DNA from: JAVVPO01 sp036655715
Lineage (GTDB): Bacteria > Bacillota > Clostridia > Lachnospirales > Cellulosilyticaceae
Length of the DNA: 17,046 bases
Direction of reading: 5' to 3'
Assembly (NCBI GenBank): GCA_036655715.1
Contig: JAVVPO010000055.1
Location: 1-17,046 of the forward strand
Shown here piece after piece: positions 1 through 6,431 of the stretch (the stretch's first letter is position 1; every line of letters begins with the position of its first letter). Both the position numbers and the translations under genes were made by a program. A model generated the notes under the pieces. That model did no database searches. It had not been told where the DNA came from and saw nothing but the letters and a program-made list of their open reading frames with translations.

Positions 1-43
1 TTTTTTAAGAATTACTGTATACTTTTTATAGAATGAAACGTCA

Positions 44-49
44 TATAAT
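44..49 (+). promoter_or_regulatory. Possible sigma-A -10 element for the small membrane protein gene
   Basis: A perfect TATAAT lies about 50 nt ahead of the start codon at 98. The region 17-18 nt upstream (around 20-26) has no good TTGACA match, so this is a -10 box only. The assignment is inference from position and sequence. Confidence 0.35.
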
Positions 50-97
50 TAGTAGATAAAATAAATCATTAATAAAAACAGAAAGAAGGATACATCA

Positions 98-358
98 ATG
101 AACACATTATTAAATAAAATCAAAGAGTTACCACTTAATATAAAAATAGGAGAAGTACTAGTTGCTTTATCAATTATTGTATATAGCTTCATGATGATGG
201 GCGGAGGCTCATTTACAACATTTTATGCAATGATAGGGGCAGTTATTATAGGTGTTGCTACAGCAGTGATGGCTGTATTAAAGAAAAAGTTTATTTTAGC
301 TGTTATTAATTTAGCAGTCCCAGCAATGATATTCTTACATTTCTTAAGTGTTGCATAG
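98..358 (+). CDS. Small hypothetical membrane protein, three predicted helices
   Basis: An 86-aa protein I do not recognise. After a short amphipathic N-terminus (residues 1-16) it shows three hydrophobic stretches at about 17-35, 40-60 and 66-84. The last two are split by a basic turn (KKK), which suggests a compact three-helix inner-membrane protein. The turn after helix one is glycine rich (MMMGGGSF). The start is supported by an AAGAAGGA ribosome binding site about 8 nt upstream. It appears to be a single-gene unit: a -10 box lies upstream and a structured, T-tract-ended element follows at 385-484. No catalytic motif is visible and no function can be assigned. Confidence 0.7.
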   Translation: MNTLLNKIKELPLNIKIGEVLVALSIIVYSFMMMGGGSFTTFYAMIGAVIIGVATAVMAVLKKKFILAVINLAVPAMIFLHFLSVA

Positions 359-384
359 AAAAAATATTTAATAGGTAGATAAAT

Positions 385-484
385 GGGTGTTGTGAAACGA
401 CTTATGCATACAATATATAGTCTGAAGGTTTAAAATTTTAAGACTATATATTATAATGAGAGTAGTGATGCAACATCCTTTTTT
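385..484 (+). terminator. Structured RNA ending in a T-tract: complex terminator or small RNA
   Basis: An outer 8-bp stem pairs 385-392 (GGGTGTTG) with 471-478 (CAACATCC), with one G-U pair, and is followed directly by six T at 479-484. Inside it a perfect 12-bp hairpin pairs 412-423 with 441-452 around a 17-nt loop. A plain terminator would need only one hairpin. This layout therefore resembles a multi-stem leader or small RNA that ends in a terminator. A short alternative hairpin, GTTG with CGAC (389-392/398-401), competes with the outer stem. It lies between the 86-aa gene and the promoter of the EcsC operon. Confidence 0.5.
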
Positions 485-491
485 AATAGTA

Positions 492-521
492 TTGTTATAA
501 AATAACTATACTGAGTATGAT
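492..521 (+). promoter_or_regulatory. Sigma-A promoter for the ecsC-GH18 operon
   Basis: TTGTTA at 492-497 and TATGAT at 516-521 are separated by 18 nt. Transcription would begin near 528, leaving about 45 nt of leader to the preferred start at 573. It directly follows the T-tract of the upstream terminator-like element. Confidence 0.5.
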
Positions 522-572
522 AAGTATTAAGAGAATATTTAAATGAAAAAGAGAGAGGAGACAGAGCATACG

Positions 573-1292
573 ATGAGAAGTTATGATGAACAAATAGGCA
601 TAGATTTAATCAAATGGAAAAGAAAAATGCAAAAAAGACCTAATATCATTGAAAAATCATCAAAGGGTGTGCAAACAAAAATTAATGGGATGCTTCCTGA
701 GAAGTATCATGAAATACTAACAGTAGCTATAAAAGGGATGACAGAGGCTGTACTACTAGGTTCTCAATATACAACTAAAATGCCACGAATCAATCTGTCG
801 TTAGAACAAAGAGATGTATTGGTGATGGAATTAGTTAAGAAGTACAAGAGAATTGCTATGGTTGAAGGGGCTGGGACGGGTGCAGGTGGTATTATCTTAG
901 GCCTTGCAGATTTTCCAATTCTCTTAAGTATCAAGATGAAACTACTTTATGAAATAGCAGCTATCTATGGATTTGATACAAGTAATTATAAAGAGAGAAT
1001 TTATATACTAACTATATTTGAACTGGCATTCTCGGGCCAAGGGCATACTGGAGAAATTTTTGAGCGCCTAGATAAATGGGATACGTATAAGCAAACCTTA
1101 TCACAAGACATAAGAACCTTTGATTGGAGAACTTTTCAACAAGAATATAGAGATTATCTAGACCTAGCTAAACTGATGCAGATGTTACCTGTAGTAGGGG
1201 CACCTATCGGTGCTTATGTGAACAGGAAATTAGTTGATAAATTGAGTAAGACTGCGATACAAGCTTACCATATGAGGTGGATATTAAAATAA
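573..1292 (+). CDS. EcsC family protein
   Basis: A 239-aa protein that matches the EcsC family by pattern. A charged N-terminal helix carries a WKRKM segment. It is followed by a core where VEGAGTGAGGIILGLADFP (about residues 97-115) leads into a hydrophobic helix, SIKMKLLYEIAAIYGFD. EcsC proteins are named after the third gene of the Bacillus ecs operon and have no well-defined biochemical role. The glycine-rich hydrophobic core suggests membrane association. I prefer the ATG at 573 because AGAGGAG lies at 554-560. An in-frame ATG at 543 would add 10 residues but has no good ribosome binding site and would sit only about 15 nt from the predicted transcript start. The GH18 gene begins 20 nt after its stop, which implies co-transcription. 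Confidence 0.8.
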   Translation: MRSYDEQIGIDLIKWKRKMQKRPNIIEKSSKGVQTKINGMLPEKYHEILTVAIKGMTEAVLLGSQYTTKMPRINLSLEQRDVLVMELVKKYKRIAMVEGAGTGAGGIILGLADFPILLSIKMKLLYEIAAIYGFDTSNYKERIYILTIFELAFSGQGHTGEIFERLDKWDTYKQTLSQDIRTFDWRTFQQEYRDYLDLAKLMQMLPVVGAPIGAYVNRKLVDKLSKTAIQAYHMRWILK

Positions 1293-1300
1293 GGGATATG

Positions 1301-1306
1301 AGGAGG
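1301..1306 (+). promoter_or_regulatory. Ribosome binding site that sets the GTG start of the SLH/GH18 protein
   Basis: A perfect AGGAGG sits 6 nt before GTG at 1313. It favours this start over in-frame GTG 1277 (inside ecsC) and ATG 1298, neither of which has a comparable site. The resulting N-terminus also reads as a clean signal peptide. Confidence 0.75.
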
Positions 1307-1312
1307 AAAAAG

Positions 1313-2836
1313 GTGAAACGATGGAAATTAAGCACATTAATATTTTGCATAATACTGATACTACAAGGCAGTATCAGTATTATGGCGCAATCTGTAAAGA
1401 GTGAGGCAGTAACAAGGCAAACATTTATACAGTTAATGGGTACAATGGATAAAGCGAATGTATTAGAAGATGACTTGCAGATGAGACCACAAGATAAGAT
1501 GACAAGAGAAGAAGCGGCTAGTATCATTGTACAGGTACTTGGTTATGAGGGTATAGCGAAAGGCTATGAAAAAAGTACAATGTTTACAGATGTACCTAGT
1601 AATAAGGGCGCAGTTCATATTATAGCAGAACTTGGGATTATGAATGGTGTTGGGGGCGGTCAGTTTAGCCCTAAAGGGAATATAACACAGCAGCAAGCTG
1701 AGACAATTATGAATAAGATAACAACTAAGCTAGATACACAGACAAAATGGTTAAATGGATTTTATGCACTGTCATCAAGTAGCCAAATGAATATGATTCC
1801 TAAGTTAGATGCCGTAAGTTTTGGCTGGGCACAAGTGCAGTATGATGAAGTAACAAAAGAAATAGGCGTAAATACTTCAAGTGCATACGGAAATGACTTT
1901 AGTATACCAGAAGAGTTTGATATACCGGTAGATTTAGCTAGTCATAATGGGGTAGAGACATATCTCATGGTGTATTTAGAAGATAAGGCTATCTATATGG
2001 ATGAATCAGGAAAAAAGGTGATGCTATCAGAAGCATTATTAACGAGTGGGCCTATGATGAAAGCGGTTATAGATCAAATAGTTAGTTTATCTAGTGGCAT
2101 GACAAATGCGGGTGTGACAAGAAGTTTTGATGGCGTAACCATCGACTTTGAAAACTTTTATAATTCAGCAACCAAAGAAGTCTATAATCAATTTTTGAGA
2201 GAATTAAATAGAGAATTAGATAAAGTTAATAAGAAATTAAATGTAGCAGTACATCCTAATACATATTTTAAAGGGTATGATTATAAAGGAATTGGAGAAG
2301 TAGCTGATAAAGTTATCTTAATGGCTCATGATTATGCCCCTAAAACACTCACACAGAGTGAACAAGAAAGAGGTGTGACAGTTACACCACAGACACCTGT
2401 TAATCAAATCTACGAGGCATTAAAGGCTATTACAGATCCTAAAACAGGGGTGCCAGACAAAGAAAAGATTGTATTACAAATATCATTTGCTAGCACACAA
2501 TGGCAGATGAAAGATGGAAAAGTGCTTAATAATAAGCCTTATACACCTACATATGATAAAATTTATCAAAGATTAATCCATAAGGATACAGAGATTTTTT
2601 ATGATAGAATCTATCAAAATCCATATGCTACTTACACACAAGATGGGATTAAGAATGTAATATGGTATGAGAATGAATCAAGCATACAAGCTAAAGTGGA
2701 CTTAGCTAAGTTATTTGGTATTTATAATATATCTTTTTGGCGAATAGGAACAGTACCTAACTATCAAGATATAGCTGAGAAAAAAGTTGAATTAGATGTA
2801 AGTAGTTTACTCTTGTATGAAAGTTTGTTAGAATGA
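1313..2836 (+). CDS. Secreted SLH-domain GH18 glycoside hydrolase-like protein
   Basis: A 507-aa exported protein. The N-terminus is a signal peptide or anchor (VKRWKLSTLIFCIILILQG, cleavage likely after ...MAQ). Two S-layer homology repeats follow at about residues 30-85 and 90-140; the second has the typical FTDVP start and a GIMNGVGGGQFSP turn. These would hold the protein on cell-wall polymers. The rest is a GH18 fold. The active-site motif DGVTIDFE places the catalytic acid at E280, with D273 and D278 also kept. The usual third aspartate of DGxDxDxE is threonine (T276); variation there is common in spore-germination YaaH/SleL-type members. MAHDYAP and a C-terminal WYENESS...FWRIG also fit that subgroup. 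It probably cleaves or binds peptidoglycan or another GlcNAc polymer, which is family inference. It follows ecsC closely. Confidence 0.85.
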   Translation: MKRWKLSTLIFCIILILQGSISIMAQSVKSEAVTRQTFIQLMGTMDKANVLEDDLQMRPQDKMTREEAASIIVQVLGYEGIAKGYEKSTMFTDVPSNKGAVHIIAELGIMNGVGGGQFSPKGNITQQQAETIMNKITTKLDTQTKWLNGFYALSSSSQMNMIPKLDAVSFGWAQVQYDEVTKEIGVNTSSAYGNDFSIPEEFDIPVDLASHNGVETYLMVYLEDKAIYMDESGKKVMLSEALLTSGPMMKAVIDQIVSLSSGMTNAGVTRSFDGVTIDFENFYNSATKEVYNQFLRELNRELDKVNKKLNVAVHPNTYFKGYDYKGIGEVADKVILMAHDYAPKTLTQSEQERGVTVTPQTPVNQIYEALKAITDPKTGVPDKEKIVLQISFASTQWQMKDGKVLNNKPYTPTYDKIYQRLIHKDTEIFYDRIYQNPYATYTQDGIKNVIWYENESSIQAKVDLAKLFGIYNISFWRIGTVPNYQDIAEKKVELDVSSLLLYESLLE

Positions 2837-2891
2837 GAGCGAAACAACAAGAACGGTTATTAATTTGTAGATAGAAAGAAAGAGGTTAATA

Positions 2892-3308
2892 ATGAAGAAT
2901 GAGGATACGGGTCAGAGACTTGTAGACATAGTTTTTATATGTATGTATATCATTATAGGAGCTGTATGGTTTGCTTTTTATAGATTTCAGGGCCAGGCTA
3001 TTTTCTTTAATAGTTTCTATGACTATGGGACATTAATTATTTTTCAGATTGTATCAGCTATAATGATTATTGGATATATTAGACTAACTAAAAGCTTACT
3101 AGTGATGGGGTTTCTAAGTGGCTGTGGCCTGTTAGCACTACCTGTGTTAATAGAAGGATGTAGGGGAGCCGCACATGTACTTATATTAGTAGAGAGCTTA
3201 ACTTATACAAGGGTTATTGTACTACTCATTCATGTGACCATATATATTATTGTAGCTCTAGAGTTTTTTTATACTTATAAAAATAGAAATAAGAACCGTC
3301 TTATCTAA
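2892..3308 (+). CDS. Hypothetical four-helix membrane protein
   Basis: A 138-aa protein that I do not recognise. Hydrophobic segments lie at about residues 11-31, 45-63, 67-88 and 103-126, so it is predicted to be a four-helix integral membrane protein. The N-terminus is charged and the C-terminal tail is strongly basic (YKNRNKNRLI). An AGAGG element about 7-9 nt ahead of the ATG supports the start. It begins 55 nt after the GH18 gene with no terminator between, so it is probably the last gene of the ecsC-GH18 operon. Its stop codon lies inside the left arm of the terminator at 3287-3332, so the last codons double as terminator stem. Confidence 0.75.
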   Translation: MKNEDTGQRLVDIVFICMYIIIGAVWFAFYRFQGQAIFFNSFYDYGTLIIFQIVSAIMIIGYIRLTKSLLVMGFLSGCGLLALPVLIEGCRGAAHVLILVESLTYTRVIVLLIHVTIYIIVALEFFYTYKNRNKNRLI

Positions 3309-3332
3309 CACTAGATAAGACGGTTCTTATTT
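3287..3332 (+). terminator. Long perfect hairpin terminator overlapping a stop codon
   Basis: A perfect 21-bp stem (3287-3307 with 3312-3332) closes a 4-nt loop, ACAC, and ends in TTTT. The left arm contains the last codons and stop of the preceding gene. The A-rich left side would supply a weaker U-tract for the other strand. Confidence 0.85.
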
Positions 3333-3357
3333 TGATAAAAGAAATATAAAAATACGC

Positions 3358-3386
3358 TTGATTTTATATAAGGAGTTAAGTATAAT
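3358..3386 (+). promoter_or_regulatory. Sigma-A promoter for the 96-aa gene
   Basis: TTGATT at 3358-3363 and a perfect TATAAT at 3381-3386 are separated by exactly 17 nt. Transcription should start near 3393, just ahead of the dyad at 3400-3422. Confidence 0.75.
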
Positions 3387-3399
3387 GAATATAGATTGT

Positions 3400-3422
3400 A
3401 TACAGTATACTGCATACTGTAT
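3400..3422 (+). repeat. Inverted repeat just downstream of a promoter, candidate operator
   Basis: Arms ATACAGTAT (3400-3408) and ATACTGTAT (3414-3422) are exact reverse complements around a 5-nt spacer. The dyad begins about 7 nt after the predicted transcription start. A repressor operator or a 5' mRNA hairpin are both possible, and no cognate regulator is visible in the window. Confidence 0.55.
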
Positions 3423-3476
3423 TTGGAAAGTATTTAATTAATTATTAAACTAACTATTAATTAGGAGATGTTGTAG

Positions 3477-3767
3477 ATGCAAGCTATGATTCCAGAGGTA
3501 GACAAATTAGATTTTACAAAATTTCTCACAGATAGCAGAAAAACAGTAAATTATAACAAAGAGACTTTTAATAAAGAAATAAGAGGATCAGTTATTAAAA
3601 TTAAAGCTAATGATGAAGTAGTTTATCAAGTACATAAAGAGAAAAAAGTTCTTATTGTATTAAAAGCTATTTATATGACATTTCATAGAGATGAGTTCTG
3701 GGGAATTGCTAAACAAGCAGGTTTAGAAGAAATTCTTGCAGATAGAAATACTCTCATAAGAATATAA
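3477..3767 (+). CDS. Hypothetical small soluble protein
   Basis: A 96-aa protein I do not recognise. It is charged and soluble with no signal peptide. The middle is predicted beta-rich (SVIKIKANDEVVYQVHKEKKVLIVLKAIYM), and the C-terminus looks helical (DEFWGIAKQAGLEEILADR). The ATG is supported by AGGAG at 3463-3467 with 9 nt spacing. It is a single-gene unit with its own promoter, a promoter-proximal dyad and a 23-bp terminator hairpin, which suggests individual regulation. No catalytic residues stand out. Confidence 0.65.
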   Translation: MQAMIPEVDKLDFTKFLTDSRKTVNYNKETFNKEIRGSVIKIKANDEVVYQVHKEKKVLIVLKAIYMTFHRDEFWGIAKQAGLEEILADRNTLIRI

Positions 3768-3819
3768 AAATAAGAAAGTGAGTTATCTGTACCAGAGATA
3801 ACTCACTTTCTTATTTTTT
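3766..3819 (+). terminator. Long perfect hairpin terminator
   Basis: A perfect 23-bp stem pairs 3766-3788 with 3796-3818 around a 7-nt loop (GTACCAG) and ends in six T. It begins within the stop codon of the 96-aa gene. The A run on its left edge would let it act on the other strand too. Confidence 0.88.
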
Positions 3820-3863
3820 AAAAAATGATTTAAATATAAAATTATAAATAATTCAGAAAAAAC

Positions 3864-3892
3864 TTGATTATTTATTTATATACATATACGAT
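3864..3892 (+). promoter_or_regulatory. Sigma-A promoter for the GRAM/PH-like gene
   Basis: TTGATT at 3864-3869 and TACGAT at 3887-3892 have a 17-nt spacer. The spacer and the -10 box are covered by the dyad at 3872-3908. Confidence 0.65.
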
Positions 3893-3908
3893 AGAAGTAT
3901 ATAAATAA
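3872..3908 (+). repeat. 12-bp inverted repeat over the promoter, candidate operator
   Basis: Arms TTATTTATATAC (3872-3883) and GTATATAAATAA (3897-3908) are exact reverse complements with 13 nt between them. The left arm sits in the promoter spacer and the -10 box falls between the arms. Binding here would block RNA polymerase. The arms are AT-only except one base each, so chance or simple AT bias is possible. Confidence 0.5.
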
Positions 3909-3922
3909 GGGAGGGATATAGA

Positions 3923-4228
3923 ATGGAATCAAAAAAAGAAGAAAAGCTTTATATCGATACAACGGGGAATCTTTATAGAGGACCTAAGCCTCTAGGCGGA
4001 AAATTAAAAGTAAGTGATACACAGATATCTTTTGAATGGTATAAGCCAAACATTCCAGAGGGCAATGTTTACATAGCATTTAAGGATATTGCAGAAGTGA
4101 AGAAAGTTAACACTTACTTGTTTGTACCGAATGCAATGATTATTAAACTTAAGAGTGGCATAGAGTACAAATTTGTTCTTTCAGATAGAGAGAATATCTA
4201 TAATGCCATTTCAAGTAGAGTGAAGTAA
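3923..4228 (+). CDS. Small protein with a GRAM/PH-like fold
   Basis: A 101-aa soluble protein. After a charged start (MESKKEEKLYID) it follows a GRAM/PH-like pattern: GGKLKVSDTQISFEW (outer strands), then FKDIAEVKKV, then PNAMIIKLKSGIEYKFVLSD and a closing C-terminal helix. In bacterial GRAM-like proteins the corresponding parts read 'G.L.vTn..l.F', 'I...dI..v' and 'p..i.I...g..y.F'. Such domains bind lipids or other ligands in eukaryotes, but their role in small bacterial proteins is mostly unknown. The assignment is by pattern only. The start has a strong AAGGGAGGG site. It is a single-gene unit with its own promoter and a terminator shared with the convergent TPR gene. Confidence 0.65.
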   Translation: MESKKEEKLYIDTTGNLYRGPKPLGGKLKVSDTQISFEWYKPNIPEGNVYIAFKDIAEVKKVNTYLFVPNAMIIKLKSGIEYKFVLSDRENIYNAISSRVK

Positions 4229-4282
4229 AAATATAAGGGGAATCATAGTCAGAAATAAGACTGTGATTCCCCTTATATTTTT
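4227..4282. terminator. Bidirectional terminator between convergent genes
   Basis: A 24-bp stem pairs 4227-4250 with 4259-4282, with one G-U pair, around an 8-nt loop. Five T close the right side and five A open the left side, so both strands end in a U-tract. It serves the 101-aa gene on the + strand and the TPR gene, whose stop lies at about 4292, on the - strand. Confidence 0.88.
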
Positions 4283-4291
4283 ATAAACTAA

Positions 4292-5319
4292 CTAAGCTTG
4301 TACCGTTGCAGTTTCTGTATCTTCAGATGCATAATCGGGTGCAGCCTGGGATTCTGGCATTTCACTGATAGTTTCTGACTCAGNNNNNNNNNNNNNNNNN
4401 NNNNNNNNNNNNNNNNNNNNNNNNNNNNNNNNNNNNNNNNNNNNNNNNNNNNNNNNNNNNNNNNNNNNNNNNNNNNNNNNNNNTCAGCTTCTAGGTACTC
4501 CAGGTAATCTTCAATTTGGTTAATCATATGTTGAAGATTAGCATGTTTAAGCTCTGATAAGTGAGATTCCTTTTTCTCTAGACCGAGATAAAGATATTTT
4601 AGTGCAGATTTATACTTTTCACGTTCATTAAGAATAAGTGCATAGTAGTAATAAGGCTCTGGGAAAGTTGCATGTGTTTCAATAAGATTTTTATAAATCT
4701 TAGCAGCTTTTTTATGATAGCCTAAATAATAATAACTAGCAGCTAAATTATCGCTAATAAGATCACTTGCGCTAGAAAATTCATGAGCTTTAAGATTGAA
4801 TTCAAGAGCTTTTTCATAATCTCTAGAGCAAAGAAGTAAGTAGCCTAGTGTCTCGTAGATTAATAAGCTTTCTTTTTGTGTAGCGATATTTTCAAAGATA
4901 GTTATAGCCTCTTGTAAATCTCCTTGTTTCCAAACACTAAGCGCACGAGTAGCGTCATAGTTAAATGTCTCATTCTGACTCATTTTCTCAGGATTAAGAG
5001 TAGCCAAAATACTGGCACATTTTTCAGAATCTCCAAAATGAATAAGACGATAAGCATATATGATTTTAACCATAGCTGGGCAGCTGTTAATCGCAATAGC
5101 CTTCTCGTAGAGTTCAAAACTTTTTGTAATATTATTTTTTGTATAAGCAGTATCAGCAGAAGAACTTATTAAAACTGCTCGCTTGTTATAAACTACGCAG
5201 CCAAAGAAAATTAAGAATACAAGAATACCTAAAATAAGATTTCCTAAGAAAAATGAACAAAATAGACACAAAAAGACTCCCAGTATAAGAAATAATGTAG
5301 ATGGATTTAATTTTTTCAT
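4292..5319 (-). CDS. Membrane-anchored TPR-repeat protein, interrupted by an assembly gap
   Basis: The protein starts MKKLNPSTLF and has two adjacent hydrophobic helices (about residues 6-23 and 25-42). About five tetratricopeptide repeats follow, for example DLQEAITIFENIA, DYEKALEFNLKAHEF, YHKKAAKIYKNLIE and KYKSALKYLYLGLE. It is therefore predicted to be a membrane-tethered cytoplasmic scaffold with unknown partners. I chose the ATG at 5319 because AAGGGG lies at 5325-5330; the upstream in-frame ATG at 5352 has no such site. After 278 codons the sequence enters 100 N (4384-4483). Beyond the gap the literal frame gives an unlikely basic tail ending at 4288. The neighbouring frame gives a 29-residue acidic Ser/Glu-rich tail (ESETISEMPESQ...) ending at TAG 4292-4294, which I take as the true C-terminus. 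Confidence 0.7.
4384..4483. other. Assembly gap, 100 N
   Basis: There are exactly 100 unknown bases, the usual placeholder for a gap of unknown length. Both edges read TCAG on the + strand. Collapsing the two copies would join the TPR frame to the plausible acidic tail. Confidence 0.95.
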
Positions 5320-5358
5320 AATGTCCCCTTTAAAATATAGTTTTTGTATCAATAAAAT

Positions 5359-5377
5359 ATCAATTATGTAAATTGAT
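5359..5377. repeat. Short dyad at the start of the TPR transcript
   Basis: ATCAATT (5359-5365) and AATTGAT (5371-5377) are exact reverse complements around 5 nt. They lie at or just after the predicted start of the TPR transcript. This is a possible operator or leader hairpin, with weak support. Confidence 0.3.
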
Positions 5378-5381
5378 TAAA

Positions 5382-5410
5382 AGTATATCATTCCTAAAGA
5401 ATACAGTCAA
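5382..5410 (-). promoter_or_regulatory. Sigma-A promoter for the TPR gene
   Basis: Read on the - strand, TTGACT (5410-5405) and TATACT (5387-5382) have a 17-nt spacer. This is one of the best promoter matches in the window. It lies just past the terminator of nupQ and gives a leader of about 55 nt. Confidence 0.75.
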
Positions 5411-5421
5411 ATAAAACCATT

Positions 5422-5457
5422 AAAAAAGCTATTAGAATGATGATTCTAATAGCTTTT
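5422..5457 (-). terminator. Terminator of the nupO-nupP-nupQ operon
   Basis: A perfect 15-bp stem pairs 5443-5457 with 5424-5438 around a 4-nt loop. On the - strand it is followed by a run of six T. It lies 5 nt after the nupQ stop codon. Confidence 0.88.
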
Positions 5458-5462
5458 GAAAA

Positions 5463-6428
5463 TTAACGTTTAGCTTGATCAAATGGTTCACCAGCAGCTT
5501 TTGGAGCTTGTGATGATTTTGAGAAGATCACTAACGCTATAAGTGTTACCACATAAGGGAACACTTTAAGAAGGACAGGTGGTATTGCTGCTAATTCTGG
5601 GATTACCTGAGAAACGTTGGATATAGTACTTGCAAATCCGAAGAATAGAGTTGCAGCAAGTATACCAACAGGTTTCCACTGACCAAAGATAAGAGCTGCT
5701 AAGGCTAAGAAACCAAATCCACTAACTGTACCATTAAATTCTTTTGAGAATGTTACAAGGTAGATAGCACCGCCAAGTCCAGCGAAAGCTCCTGAAATCA
5801 TAACACCGATATATCTCATGAAAGATACATTAATACCTGCAGCGGCGGCGGCATGAGGATGCTCACCACAAGCTCTCAGTCTAAGACCGAAGGTAGTTTT
5901 GTAAAGTAAGAATGTACACGCGATCAAGATAGCAAGGACAAGCCAAGTTGTAATATAAGTATTCTTGAAGAATAATGCCCCAATTACAGGAATCTCGGCT
6001 AAGTTGAATGAACCTATCGCAACATCTTGTTTCATGAATCCAAGTGGAATACGGATATTACCGCTACCAGTAATATTTCTCGCTAAGAAGATAGTAAGAG
6101 AACCTGCCATCATATTGATAGCTGTACCACTAATAACTTGGTTTGCTTGTAAGTTAATACTTGCAAAGGCATGTAAAAGTGAGAAGACAGCGCCAGCTAA
6201 CATAGCCACTAAAAGACCAATCCAAATAGAAGAAGAACTACCAGGATTTGTAGCTTGTAACTTTGTAATAGTGATAGCTGCTGCAAAGGAACCTACGATC
6301 ATGAGGCCATCAAGACCGATGTTGACAATACCACTACGTTCACAATAAAGAGCACCAAGTGCTGTAATTAATAAAGGAATGGTAAAAGCTACGGCATAAG
6401 GAAAGATTTGAACAATGATATCCCACAT
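5463..6428 (-). CDS. Nucleoside ABC transporter permease, NupQ/YufQ type
   Basis: A 321-aa inner-membrane permease of the branched-chain amino acid/sugar/nucleoside class. It has eight or more hydrophobic helices and the hallmark segment ERSGIVNIGLDGLM near residue 30-43. A second conserved block, RACGEHPHAAAAAGI (about residues 183-197), is the cytoplasmic loop that should contact the ATPase. It would form the pore as a heterodimer with the permease encoded just upstream. The start codon lies 3 nt after the stop of that gene, so translation is probably coupled, and GGGGG ahead of it serves as ribosome binding site. A strong terminator follows. Length and order match the Bacillus nup operon; the substrate (guanosine or other nucleosides) is inference from the family. 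Confidence 0.9.
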   Translation of the reverse strand: MWDIIVQIFPYAVAFTIPLLITALGALYCERSGIVNIGLDGLMIVGSFAAAITITKLQATNPGSSSSIWIGLLVAMLAGAVFSLLHAFASINLQANQVISGTAINMMAGSLTIFLARNITGSGNIRIPLGFMKQDVAIGSFNLAEIPVIGALFFKNTYITTWLVLAILIACTFLLYKTTFGLRLRACGEHPHAAAAAGINVSFMRYIGVMISGAFAGLGGAIYLVTFSKEFNGTVSGFGFLALAALIFGQWKPVGILAATLFFGFASTISNVSQVIPELAAIPPVLLKVFPYVVTLIALVIFSKSSQAPKAAGEPFDQAKR

Positions 6429-6431
6429 AGT

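Noticed and set aside
543..572. N-terminal extension of the EcsC protein from ATG 543
   Set aside because: No ribosome binding site, very close to the predicted transcript start, and the extension contains the AGAGGAG that serves ATG 573.
1277..1312. Upstream GTG/ATG starts (1277, 1298) of the SLH/GH18 protein
   Set aside because: GTG 1313 has a perfect AGGAGG 6 nt upstream and gives a cleaner signal peptide; the others have no good site and the first lies inside ecsC.
4288..4383. Basic C-terminal tail of the TPR protein read straight through the gap
   Set aside because: It depends on the arbitrary 100-N length; the neighbouring frame gives a more protein-like acidic tail.
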